DNA of 64,000 bases from Solirubrobacteraceae bacterium (GCA_025449845.1 JANWIP010000004.1:1-64000), one strand, 5' to 3'. Positions 54,196 through 63,665 are shown, numbered from the stretch's first letter. Made by a program: numbers and translations. Notes: generated by a model not told the origin, from the sequence alone.

Positions 54196-54327
54196 GTGAG
54201 TTCGGTTCGGACAGACGTGGCAGGGATGGTTGCGGCTCCGGTTGGGGGTCCTTCTAGATGCGTCAGCATCACTGACGCATCTCTCTCTCTCTCTCTCTCT
54301 CTCTTGGCCCGGATCGTTAGCTTCTAG
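54196..54327 (+). CDS. 43-aa leader ORF, cassette 2
   Basis: GTG start after GAGGGAGATGAGG. It begins MSSVRTDVAGMVAAPVGG, passes through SLSLSLSL from (CT)12 and ends LARIVSF. Length, register and stop position relative to the CT tract match the cassette 1 ORF. Immediately upstream, cassette 2 has lost one T relative to cassette 1, which does not affect this frame. No function can be assigned. Confidence 0.4.
   Translation: MSSVRTDVAGMVAAPVGGPSRCVSITDASLSLSLSLLARIVSF
54256..54304 (+). repeat. Hairpin plus (CT)12 tract, cassette 2
   Basis: GATGCGTCAG (54257-54266) pairs perfectly with CTGACGCATC (54272-54281) around CATCA. Twelve CT dinucleotides follow. Compared with cassette 1, the changed stem positions keep pairing (G-C here, U-G there). 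Confidence 0.75.
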
Positions 54328-54501
54328 GGCCTTTCGCCGCCGGCTTTCGGCGGCTCGCTCCGGTCGCAGGGGTCGGCTTGGTCTCTCGCGCGCGTTGTGC
54401 GGGGGGCCGTCTCGCAGGGTGCCGTTTGCGTTGGTGCTTGTGCGTTCTTTGTCATCTTGGCGAGGGGCGTGCCCCTCTTTGTTCGAGGAGGGGAGTTGTT
54501 G

Positions 54502-57500
54502 ATGAGGGCTTTGCGGTGTGTGCTTGGTGTTGTGGTGGTTGTGGTTTGTCTGTTGGTTGTGGGGGGCGGGGTGGCGGTGGCTGTGCCCGCGAGCTTTGGT
54601 AGTGGGGAAGGCGATGAATCGGGGCAGTTCAGCGAACCGCGTGGGATCGCGGCGGATCAGGAAAGCGGCGATGTGTATGTCACGGATACGCAAAATCAGC
54701 GGGTGGATAAGTTTGGGCCGGCGGGGGAATTCCTGTTTGCGTGGGGTTGGGGTGTCGCGGATGGGCATACCGAAGCTCTGCAGACGTGTACGACGGATTG
54801 TTTTCGCGGGGTGTACGGGAGCGGCGGGGGCGAGATGAAGAACCCGGATGGCGTGGCGGTGGACAACGGTCCGTTGAGCGCTTCGCATGGGGATGTGTAT
54901 GTGATGGATTCGGGGACCGACCGGGTGGAGAAGTTCGACTCCTCCGGGGCTTTTCTGCTGGCGTTCGGGAAGGAAGTCAACGCGACGACCAACGGGGATG
55001 TGTGTCTCGCCGGTGAAGCGTGCCGGGCGGGGACTTCGGGGACGGAACCTGGTGAGTTTCAGATGGGTGAAACGGGTGGTATCGCGGTGGACGCGTCGGG
55101 GGATGTGTTTGTGGGGGATGTGAATCGGGTGGAGGAGTTCACCCAGGGTGGTGTGTACGTCGGGCAGGTCGCGATCGCGGGCGCCGGAACGGTCAAGGCG
55201 TTGGCCGTTGACGCCAGTGGCGATGTGTATGTTCAGGCCAGCGAACTGGCGGGCGTGCACGAGTACGAAGCGTCGGGTGCGGAAGTCGGCGCGCCACGCG
55301 ACACCACGGGGTCGTTCCCTTATGGCGCGCGGGATTTCCTGGCGGTGGGCTCCGCTGGGGAACTGTTCGTCGCGGAATCACTCGGAGGAGTAGGGGTCGT
55401 GCACATTCGTGAGTATGACTCTTCGGGTGGCGAGGTCGCGAGCTTCGACCGCGATCCTCAGGGTGAAGGTGGCCAGCGTGGTATCGCGTTCAACCCGGTC
55501 GCGGGTGCGGTGGACGTCCTTGACCGTGAACGTGTGCGGGTCGTGGGTGTGCCGGCGGCGGGCCCGCTGATCGTGAACACCAGCGGGGAAGAAGTGCAGC
55601 CGACGTCGGTCGCGGTCAACGGGCTGGTGAACCCCGAGGGTCACGAAACGAGCTACCACGTCGAATACGGCACCTCGGCCTCGTATGGGTCGAGCACGAC
55701 ACCGGCCACGCTGACCGGCGGCGAATTCGAAGACGAACCGGTGAGCATCCCGCTGAGCGGGCTGCAGACGAGCACCACCTACCACTTCCGTGTCGTCGCG
55801 AGCAACTCCGCGGGCACCAGCTTTGGTGAAGATGAGACGTTCGTGACGCTTCCGCCGGCCGTGATCGACAGCGAGTCGGTTTCCGGTGTCACGGCGACCG
55901 GTGCGACGCTCGCGGGGCAGATCAACCCGCTTGGCCGTGACACCTCCTACCGTTTCGAGTACGGCACCACCACAGGGTATGGGGCGAGTGTTCCGGTGCC
56001 TGATGGGGATGTCGGGTCGGGTAGGAGCGATGTGTCTGTGAGCGCGTTGGTGGAGGGCCTGTCGCCGAGCGTGACCTACCACTACCGCCTGGTTGCGAGC
56101 AACTCGCTTGGTGTGGTCGATGGTCCGGATCGTGTGTTCGTGACGCAGGGCGGCGAAGCGCCGGCGCTGCCCGATGGTCGTGCGTGGGAGATGGTCTCTC
56201 CGCCGGAGAAGCGGGGATGGACCTTGGAAGGGATCGGCGGCCCTGGTGGAGGTGGGGCGTTGGTTCAGGCCGCGGCGGATGGTAGTGCGGTGACGTATCC
56301 GGCGGCGGGTCCGATCGAAGCCGGGGCGAAGGGTAATCGTAATGTCGCGTGGTCGCAGGTTCTCTCGTCGCGGGCGGCGGGTGGTTGGTCCTCGCTTGAC
56401 ATCGCGACGCCCCATGAAACGGTCGTCGGTGGCATTTTCCGACCATCTGAGTATCTGGGTTTCTCGTCTGACCTGTCGGCTGGTCTCGTGGAACCGCAGG
56501 GCGGTGCGACGCCGTTGTCGCCGCAGGCGAGCGAACATACGCCTTACCGGCGGGAGACCGGCGGTGTGTATACGCCGTTGGTTGATGCTGGGAACGTTCC
56601 GCCCGGCACCAGGTTTGGTCAACTGGAAGAAAGTGGGTACATCAAGGTGGGGGATGCCAGGTTCGTGGGTGCGTCGCGTGACATGAGCCATGTCATCCTT
56701 GAATCCTTGCCGCCGTTGACGGAAGGCGTCGCGGCTCCTGGCGTCTCGGGGACCAATCTGTTTGAGTGGGCTGGTGGTTCGCTGCGGCTTGTGAGCGTGT
56801 TGCCCAACCGTAAGGCCGCGACAGAAGAAGAATACAACGCGTCGCTTGGCTCAGAAAATCTAAATGTCAGGGGCGCGGTGTCTGACGACGGGTCTCGTGT
56901 GGTGTGGCGCGTCAACAAGACCGGAGGCCAGGAAGCTTTGTATCTGCGTGATGTGGCCAGGGGTGAAACGGTGCAGCTGGACACCGTGCAGGCTGGCGCA
57001 CATGGGGGGACGTCCAACCCGCAGTTCGCTGTGGCGAGCAGCGACGGGTCGAAGGTGTTCTTCATCGATGGCAGTCGGTTGACCTCGGACGCCACCACGG
57101 GACTCAATCTGTATATGTGCGCGATCGTTGAAGTCGCCGGGAAGCTCAGGTGCCAGCTGAAAGACTTGGCGGTGGACCAAAACGCGGGGGAAGCAGCCGA
57201 AGTACAGGGCACGGCTATCGGGACAGGCGAAGACGGCAGGTATGTGTATTTCGCCGCTAGGGGTGTGCTGGCGGCCGGTGCCACCCGGGGGAGCTGCGAC
57301 TTGAGCACAGGTGTATGCAATCTGTATGTGTATGACACGGTGCGCGGTGAAGTCAGGCGCGTCGCGCAGCTGTCCAGCAGGGACTACCACGACTGGGAGG
57401 CGTTCGGTGGCGCTTATTTGCAATCTCTGACTGCGGGTGTGTCGCCGGATGGTAGGTATCTGGCGTTCATGTCGGAACGGAGCTTGACGGGCTATGACAA

Positions 57501-58407
57501 TCGTGATGCTCGTAGCGGCCAGCCTGATGTGGAGGTCTTTCTCTACGACGCGGGTACGGGCCGGTTGGTGTGCGCTTCGTGTAACCCTTCGGGCGCGAGG
57601 CCGTCGGGTGTGTTTGACTCCGGGAAATATCCTGGGTTGCTGGCGGATCGCCCCGCGAACTGGGAAGGTCACTGGCTTGCCGGGTCGATCCCGAGCTGGA
57701 CGAACGTAGACAGCACGTCGCCGGTGTCTTACCGGTCGCGGTATCTGTCTGATAGTGGCCGGTTGTTCTTCGACAGTCCGGACGCGCTGGTGCCTGGTGA
57801 CGCGAACGGCACGGGCGACGTGTATGAGTTCGAGCCGCCGAAGGGCGAAGGGACACCCGCCAGTGATACGTGTGCCGTGGGGTCGCGGGGGTATAGCGCG
57901 GTGTCGGGTGGTTGTGTGGGGTTGATCTCCGCGGGCTCCTCGGGTGAAGAATCGGCGTTCATGGATGCCAGCGAATCGGGGGATGACGTGTTCTTCTTGA
58001 CGTCCTCGCGGCTCGTGCCGCAGGATCTCGATTCGTCCTTTGACGTGTATGACGCGCGGGTCTGCACCCCTGGCTCACCGTGTGTCGCGGCTCCTGCGGC
58101 TGGCTCGCCGCCGTGTGTGACGGCGGACTCGTGCCGGGCGGCGCCCTCCTCGCAGCCCGGGGTGTTCGGCGCTCCGCCAAGCGCGACGTTCTCCGGTGCG
58201 GGGAACCCCACGACCGCAGCGAGCCGGCCCACGGTGAAGAAAAAGGCGCCCTCGGTCGCGCAGCAGCGCGCCACGGCGCTACGCAAGTGCCGCACGAAGC
58301 CCAAGCGCAAGCGAGCGTCGTGTGAAGCACAGGCCAGGAGGCGCTATCAGGTTGGTGTCAAAGCGAAGCGGTCCGCCAGGTCGCCGCACGGGAAGAGGAG
58401 CAGGTGA
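54502..58407 (+). CDS. Cassette protein A2: giant secreted NHL/Ig-like/PD40 protein
   Basis: A 1301-aa paralogue of A1. The ATG at 54502 follows GGAGGGGAG; a TTG at 54496 is an alternative. The signal peptide is VLGVVVVVVCLLVVGGGVAVA. The NHL propeller is more regular than in A1 (QFSEPRGIAADQESGDVYVT, GGIAVDASGDVFVGDVNRV). Two Ig-like domains start near residues 358 and 457 (SYHVEYGTSASYG, SYRFEYGTTTGYG). The PD40-type propeller opens LPDGRAWEMVSPPEKRG near 553 and ends VPQDLDSSFDVYDARVC. The tail (KKKAPSVAQQRATALRK ... KAKRSARSPHGKRSR) is basic. The stop overlaps the GTG start of B2. Confidence 0.85.
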   Translation: MRALRCVLGVVVVVVCLLVVGGGVAVAVPASFGSGEGDESGQFSEPRGIAADQESGDVYVTDTQNQRVDKFGPAGEFLFAWGWGVADGHTEALQTCTTDCFRGVYGSGGGEMKNPDGVAVDNGPLSASHGDVYVMDSGTDRVEKFDSSGAFLLAFGKEVNATTNGDVCLAGEACRAGTSGTEPGEFQMGETGGIAVDASGDVFVGDVNRVEEFTQGGVYVGQVAIAGAGTVKALAVDASGDVYVQASELAGVHEYEASGAEVGAPRDTTGSFPYGARDFLAVGSAGELFVAESLGGVGVVHIREYDSSGGEVASFDRDPQGEGGQRGIAFNPVAGAVDVLDRERVRVVGVPAAGPLIVNTSGEEVQPTSVAVNGLVNPEGHETSYHVEYGTSASYGSSTTPATLTGGEFEDEPVSIPLSGLQTSTTYHFRVVASNSAGTSFGEDETFVTLPPAVIDSESVSGVTATGATLAGQINPLGRDTSYRFEYGTTTGYGASVPVPDGDVGSGRSDVSVSALVEGLSPSVTYHYRLVASNSLGVVDGPDRVFVTQGGEAPALPDGRAWEMVSPPEKRGWTLEGIGGPGGGGALVQAAADGSAVTYPAAGPIEAGAKGNRNVAWSQVLSSRAAGGWSSLDIATPHETVVGGIFRPSEYLGFSSDLSAGLVEPQGGATPLSPQASEHTPYRRETGGVYTPLVDAGNVPPGTRFGQLEESGYIKVGDARFVGASRDMSHVILESLPPLTEGVAAPGVSGTNLFEWAGGSLRLVSVLPNRKAATEEEYNASLGSENLNVRGAVSDDGSRVVWRVNKTGGQEALYLRDVARGETVQLDTVQAGAHGGTSNPQFAVASSDGSKVFFIDGSRLTSDATTGLNLYMCAIVEVAGKLRCQLKDLAVDQNAGEAAEVQGTAIGTGEDGRYVYFAARGVLAAGATRGSCDLSTGVCNLYVYDTVRGEVRRVAQLSSRDYHDWEAFGGAYLQSLTAGVSPDGRYLAFMSERSLTGYDNRDARSGQPDVEVFLYDAGTGRLVCASCNPSGARPSGVFDSGKYPGLLADRPANWEGHWLAGSIPSWTNVDSTSPVSYRSRYLSDSGRLFFDSPDALVPGDANGTGDVYEFEPPKGEGTPASDTCAVGSRGYSAVSGGCVGLISAGSSGEESAFMDASESGDDVFFLTSSRLVPQDLDSSFDVYDARVCTPGSPCVAAPAAGSPPCVTADSCRAAPSSQPGVFGAPPSATFSGAGNPTTAASRPTVKKKAPSVAQQRATALRKCRTKPKRKRASCEAQARRRYQVGVKAKRSARSPHGKRSR

Positions 58408-61400
58408 TCTATATGCGATCGATCAAGCGTAGTGTCTTTGGTGTGGTGCTCACAGGTGTGCTCCTGTTGGGTGTGATGGTGGGTTCGGCGGGCGCGGTGG
58501 AGCCGTGGTGGCATCTGTCGGCCAGCTCGACGCCGGGTGTGCTGGCGGCGGGTGGGGAAGGCACGGTCGTCGTGGTCGCCGATAACGCGGGCGACAGCAC
58601 AACGACCGGTGCGGTGACGTTCAGCGATACGCTGCCCGCGGGCGTGACGGCGCAGAGCGTCGCGTTCTACACCTCAGGGTTTGGCTCCAGCTTGGATCTG
58701 CAGGCCGTGCTTGGTGAATGTGAAGTGCAGCCCGGCCGCGTGCGGTGCCCGTACCCTGAATTCTTTCCTGCGATGAACCCGTATGAAGCGCTCGAAATGC
58801 AGATCCGGGTGAAGGTCGCAAACGGCGCGGTGTCCGACGCCGCGAACTCCAACCAAATGGAAATCAGCGGCGGCGAAGCCCCCCAGGCGTCGTTCGCGCG
58901 ACCGTTGCGCCTGCAGGCCGGCGCGGTGCCATTCGGTATCGACGACTTCGACTTCACACCAGAAGAAGAGGGCGGTGCGATCGACGCACGCGCGGGGTCA
59001 CATCCGTTCCAGCTGACGAGCACGATCGTGCTCAACCAGACCGCCGACCCCAAGAGCCCCCCAGCGCTACTGCGGGATGTCGTGACGCAGCTTCCCGCGG
59101 GCTTCGTCGGTAACGCGACCGTGGTCCCGCAGTGCAACAACGTCGACTTCACGACCGTCGCGGGCGGTGGGCGCAACCTGTGCCCCGCGGACACGGCGAT
59201 CGGGACGGTGCTCGTCAACGTCCTGGAACCCAAGTACAGCAGCACGTTGCCGGTCGGGAATCTCGTACCGCTGTTCAACCTCGTCCCCTCCCGTGGCGAG
59301 CCCGCCCGGTTTGGCTTCACAGCTGACAACGCCTCGGTGATGCTCGACGCGTCGGTGCGCAGCGGCAGCGACTACGGAGTGACGATCCGTGTGAACAACC
59401 TCACGGAGTTCGCGAACGCCCTGTTCACCCAGATCACCTTCTGGGGTGTTCCCGGCGACCCCCGCCACGACCAATCCCGCGGCTGGAACTGCGTGTCAGG
59501 GGGCCATTGGAGCCCAGGGCAACCGTGCGTACCCCAGAACCAGGCCAACCCCGTACCGCTGCTAACACTCCCAACGTCATGCACACTGCCTTTCACCACC
59601 ACGTTCGAAGGCGACTCGTGGCCCACCCAAACTGACCCGCAGGGCCTGCAGCTCACCCCACGGGAAATCTCGCTCACCGACAGCCTCGGCCGCGAAATCG
59701 GGCTCACCGGGTGCGACCAGCTCCCGTTCGATCCGTCGATCCGGGTCCAGCCAGACACCAACGCTGCGAGCACCCCCACCGGATTGACCGTCAGCGTGCA
59801 CATCCCTCAGGACACGAGCACCAACCCGAACGGCCTCGCCGAGGCCGCGCTGAAGGACGCGACCGTCACGCTGCCCGAAGGGGTGCAGGTCAACCCGTCC
59901 TCCGCGGATGGTCTTGAAGCGTGCTCGATGAGCCAGGTCGGCTACAAGGGCATGGAAGCGGGGGTCGCGCAGTTCACGCCGGATCCCGCGGCGTGCCCGG
60001 ACGCGTCGAAGATCGGCACGATCGATGAAATCAAGTCCCCGTTGTTGGCTAACCCGTTGACGGGCTCGATCTACCTCGCGGCGCAGAACGCGAACCCGTT
60101 CGGGTCGCTGCTCGCGCTGTATCTGGTCGCTGAAGACCCGGTGTCTGGCGTGCGCGCCAAGCTCGCGGGGAACGTCAGCCTTGACCCGGTAACAGGCAGG
60201 TTGACGACGACCTTCAACGGTGCGCCGCAGACCCCCGTGGAAGACATCAAGCTGCACTTCTTCGGCGGGTCCAGGGCACCTCTGGCGACGCCCGCGATGT
60301 GCGGGTCCTACGCGACGAGCGCGGTGTTCACACCGTGGTCGGGGACCACCCCGGTGGACTCGTCGTCCAGTTTCCCGATCAACTCGGGGCTGGCCGGCTC
60401 GGCGTGTCCTGGTGGGCTGCCGTTCGCGGCGTCCCTGACGGCGGGTACGACGAATATCCAGGCGGGTGCGTTCACACCGTTCACCACTACGATCGGCCGC
60501 CAGGACAACGAACAGACCCTCAGCGGCGTGCAGCTACGGATGCCCCCGGGCCTGTTGGGGTCTTTGGCGTCGGTGAAGCAGTGCCCCGAACCACAAGCGT
60601 CTCTGGGTACGTGTGGCCCTGACAGCCTGATCGGCCACACCACGGTGAGCGCCGGGTTGGGGACCGATCCGTTCACGGTCCCCACGGGCCAGGTGTTCAT
60701 CACCGGCCCCTACCACGGCGCGCCGTTCGGCCTGTCGATCGCTGTCCCCGCGAAGGCCGGCCCGTTCGATATCGGCTCCGGGCCCTGCGACTGCGTCGTC
60801 GTCCGCGCGAAGATCAGTGTGGACCCGCACACAGCGCAGATCCTGGTGGATACCGATCCGCTGCCGACGATCCTGCAGGGCATCCCGCTGCAGGTCAAGC
60901 ACGTGAACGTCACGATCGACCGGCCCGGGTTCATGTTCAACCCCACCAGCTGCGAACACCTCAACGCCACCGACACCCTCACCGGCGGGTCCGGCGGGAC
61001 CTCCACGGCTAGCGTGCCGTTCCAGGTCACCAACTGTGCGAGCCTGCCGTTCAAACCCACGTTCAAGGTCTCAACCCAAGCCAACACCAGCAAGAAGAAC
61101 GGCGCGAGCCTCGACGTCAAGGTCACCTCCGGCCACGGACAGGCGAACATCGGCAAGGTCGCCGTCACATTGCCCAAGGCGTTGCCATCCAGGCTCACCA
61201 CGATCCAGCAGGCGTGCCCGGAAGCGACGTTCAACCAGAACCCCGCGTCCTGCCCCGCCGGGTCGAACATCGGGACCGTCACAGCAACCACACCGGTCCT
61301 CACGAGCCCGTTCACGGGCCCGGCATACCTCGTGTCTCACGGTGGCGCCGCGTTCCCCGACCTCGTGATCATCCTGCAGGGCGAAGGCGTCACCTTGGAT

Positions 61401-61721
61401 CTCGTCGGGAGCATCAATATCAAGAAGAACATCACCTCGAGCACCTTCGCGAGCGTCCCCGACGCACCCATCAACACCTTCGAGCTGAAGCTTCCCGAGG
61501 GACCACACTCCGCACTCGCAGCCGTCCTACCCGCCAAGGCCAAGGGCAACCTCTGTGGCACAAGCCTCGTGATGCCCACGACGCTCACCGGGCAGAACGG
61601 CGCACAGATCAAACAGAACACCAAGATCGCTGTGACCGGCTGCACCAAGGCCAATACCCGGAGGGCACACGGGAAGAAGAGCAAGACCAAGAAGCACCGC
61701 AAAGCAAAGAAGAAGAAGTAG
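58404..61721 (+). CDS. Cassette protein B2: secreted protein with fourfold repeat
   Basis: A 1105-aa paralogue of B1. The start is GTG at 58404 (overlapping A2) or ATG at 58413; GAGGAG lies at 58395-58400. A signal peptide (SVFGVVLTGVLLLGVMVGSAGA) and a DUF11-like domain (GEGTVVVVADNAGDSTTTGAVTFSDTLPAG) come first. Repeat units start near residues 221, 481, 705 and 915. The last unit is almost unchanged from B1 (VTLPKALPSRLTTIQQACPE, AYLVSHGGAAFPDLV). The C-terminal tail is Lys-rich (SKTKKHRKAKKKK) and again lacks LPXTG. C2 follows after 10 bp. Confidence 0.85.
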   Translation: MIYMRSIKRSVFGVVLTGVLLLGVMVGSAGAVEPWWHLSASSTPGVLAAGGEGTVVVVADNAGDSTTTGAVTFSDTLPAGVTAQSVAFYTSGFGSSLDLQAVLGECEVQPGRVRCPYPEFFPAMNPYEALEMQIRVKVANGAVSDAANSNQMEISGGEAPQASFARPLRLQAGAVPFGIDDFDFTPEEEGGAIDARAGSHPFQLTSTIVLNQTADPKSPPALLRDVVTQLPAGFVGNATVVPQCNNVDFTTVAGGGRNLCPADTAIGTVLVNVLEPKYSSTLPVGNLVPLFNLVPSRGEPARFGFTADNASVMLDASVRSGSDYGVTIRVNNLTEFANALFTQITFWGVPGDPRHDQSRGWNCVSGGHWSPGQPCVPQNQANPVPLLTLPTSCTLPFTTTFEGDSWPTQTDPQGLQLTPREISLTDSLGREIGLTGCDQLPFDPSIRVQPDTNAASTPTGLTVSVHIPQDTSTNPNGLAEAALKDATVTLPEGVQVNPSSADGLEACSMSQVGYKGMEAGVAQFTPDPAACPDASKIGTIDEIKSPLLANPLTGSIYLAAQNANPFGSLLALYLVAEDPVSGVRAKLAGNVSLDPVTGRLTTTFNGAPQTPVEDIKLHFFGGSRAPLATPAMCGSYATSAVFTPWSGTTPVDSSSSFPINSGLAGSACPGGLPFAASLTAGTTNIQAGAFTPFTTTIGRQDNEQTLSGVQLRMPPGLLGSLASVKQCPEPQASLGTCGPDSLIGHTTVSAGLGTDPFTVPTGQVFITGPYHGAPFGLSIAVPAKAGPFDIGSGPCDCVVVRAKISVDPHTAQILVDTDPLPTILQGIPLQVKHVNVTIDRPGFMFNPTSCEHLNATDTLTGGSGGTSTASVPFQVTNCASLPFKPTFKVSTQANTSKKNGASLDVKVTSGHGQANIGKVAVTLPKALPSRLTTIQQACPEATFNQNPASCPAGSNIGTVTATTPVLTSPFTGPAYLVSHGGAAFPDLVIILQGEGVTLDLVGSINIKKNITSSTFASVPDAPINTFELKLPEGPHSALAAVLPAKAKGNLCGTSLVMPTTLTGQNGAQIKQNTKIAVTGCTKANTRRAHGKKSKTKKHRKAKKKK

Positions 61722-61731
61722 GCGAGGAGGG

Positions 61732-62826
61732 ATGACGGTGTCCACTCCAGAGCGCGGAACCGGGGCGCGTATCCAAAGGGCACGCGGCAAGCGGGCGGGC
61801 TCCGGGGTCTCCGCCGGCAAAGGCCGCGAAACCAGCGGCGTGGGCCGGGAAAAGGTCTCGGAGATCCAGCGCGCGCGGATCCTCGGGGCGATGACGGAGG
61901 TCGCGTCAGAGCGGGGCGCGGCGAACGTGACGGTCGCGCACGTGGTGGCTCGCAGCGGCGTGTCGCGGCGTACGTTCTACGAACTGTTCGAGGACCGCGA
62001 AGCGTGCTTCCTGGCGGCCTTCGAGGACGCGGTGGCACGGATCGCCGCGGAGGTGGTCCCGGCATACGAAGGCGAGAAGCGCTGGCGCGAGCGCATCCGT
62101 GCGGCGCTGGCGGAGCTGCTGGAGTTCCTCGACGACGAGCCCGAGGTCGGGCGGCTGTGCATCGTAGAGTCACTCGCCGCCGGTCCGCGGGCGCTCGAAC
62201 GTAGGACGCGTGTGATCGAGGTGGTCAAACGCGCGCTGGATGGCGTGCACCGGGAGACGAAGGGCGCCCGTGAGCCGCCTCCCCTGACGGCTGAGGGCGT
62301 GATCGGCGCGGTGTCCTCGGTGCTGCACGCGCGGCTGACCGAACCGCAGCGCGCTGGCGCCGCTGGGGCGGTGCCCGGGTCCTCCGCAGGGTCGAGGTCC
62401 CCGGCGACCCATGCCGCGGGCACCTTCGCCGAGCTGCTCGGCCCTCTGATGGGCATGATCGTGCTGCCCTATGAGGGTACAGCCGCGGCGACGAGGGAGA
62501 TTGAGCGTCCGTGCGCTCCGCGCCCCAGGCGCCCACGCAGCCAGGGCACGGACCCGCTGCGCGAGCTCGACATGCGCCTCACCTACCGCACCGTAAGGGT
62601 GCTGATGGCGGTGGCGCAGAGCCCCGGCGCGAGCAACCGCGCGCTGGCGGACGCCGCCGATGTCTCAGACCAGGGCCAGATCTCCAAGCTGCTCTCGCGC
62701 CTGCAGACGCTCGGCCTGATCCAAAACAGCGGCGGCGGCCCCGCACGTGGGGAGCCCAACGCCTGGCGCCTCACCGGCAAGGGGCAGCAGGTGGGCGAGG
62801 CCATCGACGTGCAGATGCAGCCCTGA
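61732..62826 (+). CDS. Cassette regulator C2: TetR domain fused to winged helix
   Basis: A 364-aa close paralogue of C1 with the same basic N-terminus, TetR HTH and MarR-like C-terminal domain. Long stretches are identical (AHVVARSGVSRRTFYELFED, SPGASNRALADAADVSDQGQ). It differs mainly by an insertion of about 23 Gly/Ala/Ser-rich residues (near 205-228) between the TetR core and the conserved FAELLGPL. The ribosome-binding site is GGCGAGGAGGG. Closer similarity than between A1 and A2 suggests constraint or recent gene conversion. Confidence 0.88.
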   Translation: MTVSTPERGTGARIQRARGKRAGSGVSAGKGRETSGVGREKVSEIQRARILGAMTEVASERGAANVTVAHVVARSGVSRRTFYELFEDREACFLAAFEDAVARIAAEVVPAYEGEKRWRERIRAALAELLEFLDDEPEVGRLCIVESLAAGPRALERRTRVIEVVKRALDGVHRETKGAREPPPLTAEGVIGAVSSVLHARLTEPQRAGAAGAVPGSSAGSRSPATHAAGTFAELLGPLMGMIVLPYEGTAAATREIERPCAPRPRRPRSQGTDPLRELDMRLTYRTVRVLMAVAQSPGASNRALADAADVSDQGQISKLLSRLQTLGLIQNSGGGPARGEPNAWRLTGKGQQVGEAIDVQMQP

Positions 62827-62863
62827 AGCAGCGGCACGCGGTAGGGCTCATGGCGACGCTATG

Positions 62864-62876
62864 ATGGTGCCACCAT
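62864..62876. promoter_or_regulatory. TA operator 2
   Basis: ATGGTG-C-CACCAT is a perfect palindrome that runs into the antitoxin start codon (ATG 62875). It fits autorepression by the antitoxin. Confidence 0.55.
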
Positions 62877-63138
62877 GATGGTACGAACTCAGATAACGCT
62901 CAAATCAGATTCACACAGGCGCGCCAAGCGCCGCGCCGCGGAGCGGGGGATATCTTTGGCGGAGTATTTCCGGCAGATGGTGGAGCGCGATCTCGGCGAG
63001 GAGCCGAAGGGGGACATCTCGGCCATCTTCGGCATTGGCGACTCGGGTGGGTCCGACATCGCCAACCACAAGGACGAGTACATCGGCGAAGCGTTCTGGC
63101 AGGACTATCTGCGCCGCACGGGCCAGCCTCCGCGTTGA
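62875..63138 (+). CDS. CopG/VapB-like antitoxin (ribbon-helix-helix)
   Basis: An 87-aa protein, MMVRTQITLKSDSHRRAKRR then AAERGISLAEYFRQMVERDL, a ribbon-helix-helix antitoxin different from the FitA type in cassette 1. A Gly/Asp-rich linker leads to a C-terminal toxin-binding stretch (EYIGEAFWQDYLRR). It starts 49 bp after C2 and overlaps the toxin gene by 4 bp. Confidence 0.85.
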   Translation: MMVRTQITLKSDSHRRAKRRAAERGISLAEYFRQMVERDLGEEPKGDISAIFGIGDSGGSDIANHKDEYIGEAFWQDYLRRTGQPPR

Positions 63139-63551
63139 GCCTGTTCGTAGATACGTCGGCCTTCTACGCAACGCTTGACCGCAGCGATCGCCATAACGAG
63201 CGTGCCAAGGAGATCCTTTCGGCCGAGAGCGAGCCGCTTATGACGACCGATCATGTGCTTGTCGAGACCTGGCGCCTAGCCGACGTGCGTCTGGGTCGCC
63301 ACGTGGCCGAGCGATTTTGGGACGCGCTGCGCAAAGGGGCGGCAACCATCGAGAACGTCCAGTCCGGCGATCTCGACGTCGCCTGGCGGATCGGCGAGGA
63401 CTTCCCCGACCAGGACTTCTCGATCTTTGATCGCACCAGCTTTGCCGTGATGGAGCGCTTGGGGATCGCACGTGTCGCCACGTTCGATCACCACTTCGCG
63501 ATCTACCGCTATGGGCCGCGGCGTGAGCGGGCGTTCGAGGTGCGGCGCTGA
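63135..63551 (+). CDS. PIN-domain toxin VapC-like
   Basis: A 138-aa PIN protein starting with TTG, overlapping the antitoxin stop. Catalytic residues lie in LFVDTSAFYATLDRSD, HVLVETWRL, FSIFDRTSFAVMERL and VATFDHHF. It belongs to a different PIN subgroup from the cassette 1 toxin. It probably forms a stable complex with the preceding antitoxin. Confidence 0.87.
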   Translation: MSLFVDTSAFYATLDRSDRHNERAKEILSAESEPLMTTDHVLVETWRLADVRLGRHVAERFWDALRKGAATIENVQSGDLDVAWRIGEDFPDQDFSIFDRTSFAVMERLGIARVATFDHHFAIYRYGPRRERAFEVRR

Positions 63552-63576
63552 GCCGCGGCTGGGGTTCCGTTTGACC

Positions 63577-63624
63577 ATGGGAGAGCGGATCGGCAACGCC
63601 ATCCAGGTCCAGACCCAGTCCTGA
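63577..63624 (+). pseudogene. Probable remnant of a third C gene (3' end only)
   Basis: After a copy of the cassette boundary motif (CCGTTTGACCAT, from 63567), an in-frame stretch ends GNAIQVQTQS and a stop, matching the end of C1 and C2 (GEAIDVQMQP and a stop) at six of ten residues. The nucleotide match is also visible (GCCATC, CAG, CAG, TGA in register). It looks like a cassette deleted between its leader edge and the end of C. The match is short, so the call is tentative. Confidence 0.4.
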
Positions 63625-63665
63625 GCTACCTTATCGAAGCCCAATTGCTATGGTATATTTCTGCC

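Larger units (their letters stand above)
53986..54501 (+). promoter_or_regulatory. Leader region of cassette 2
   Basis: Second copy of the cassette leader, exactly 9180 bp after the first at its left edge (CCGTTTGACCATAGCCCGCG). It has the same promoter, the ACGTG-ATCG-CACGT hairpin followed by T4 instead of T5, the 43-codon ORF, and the hairpin with (CT)12. Similarity fades after the ORF stop, and the remaining part before A2 is longer and unrelated (about 175 bp). Confidence 0.75.
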
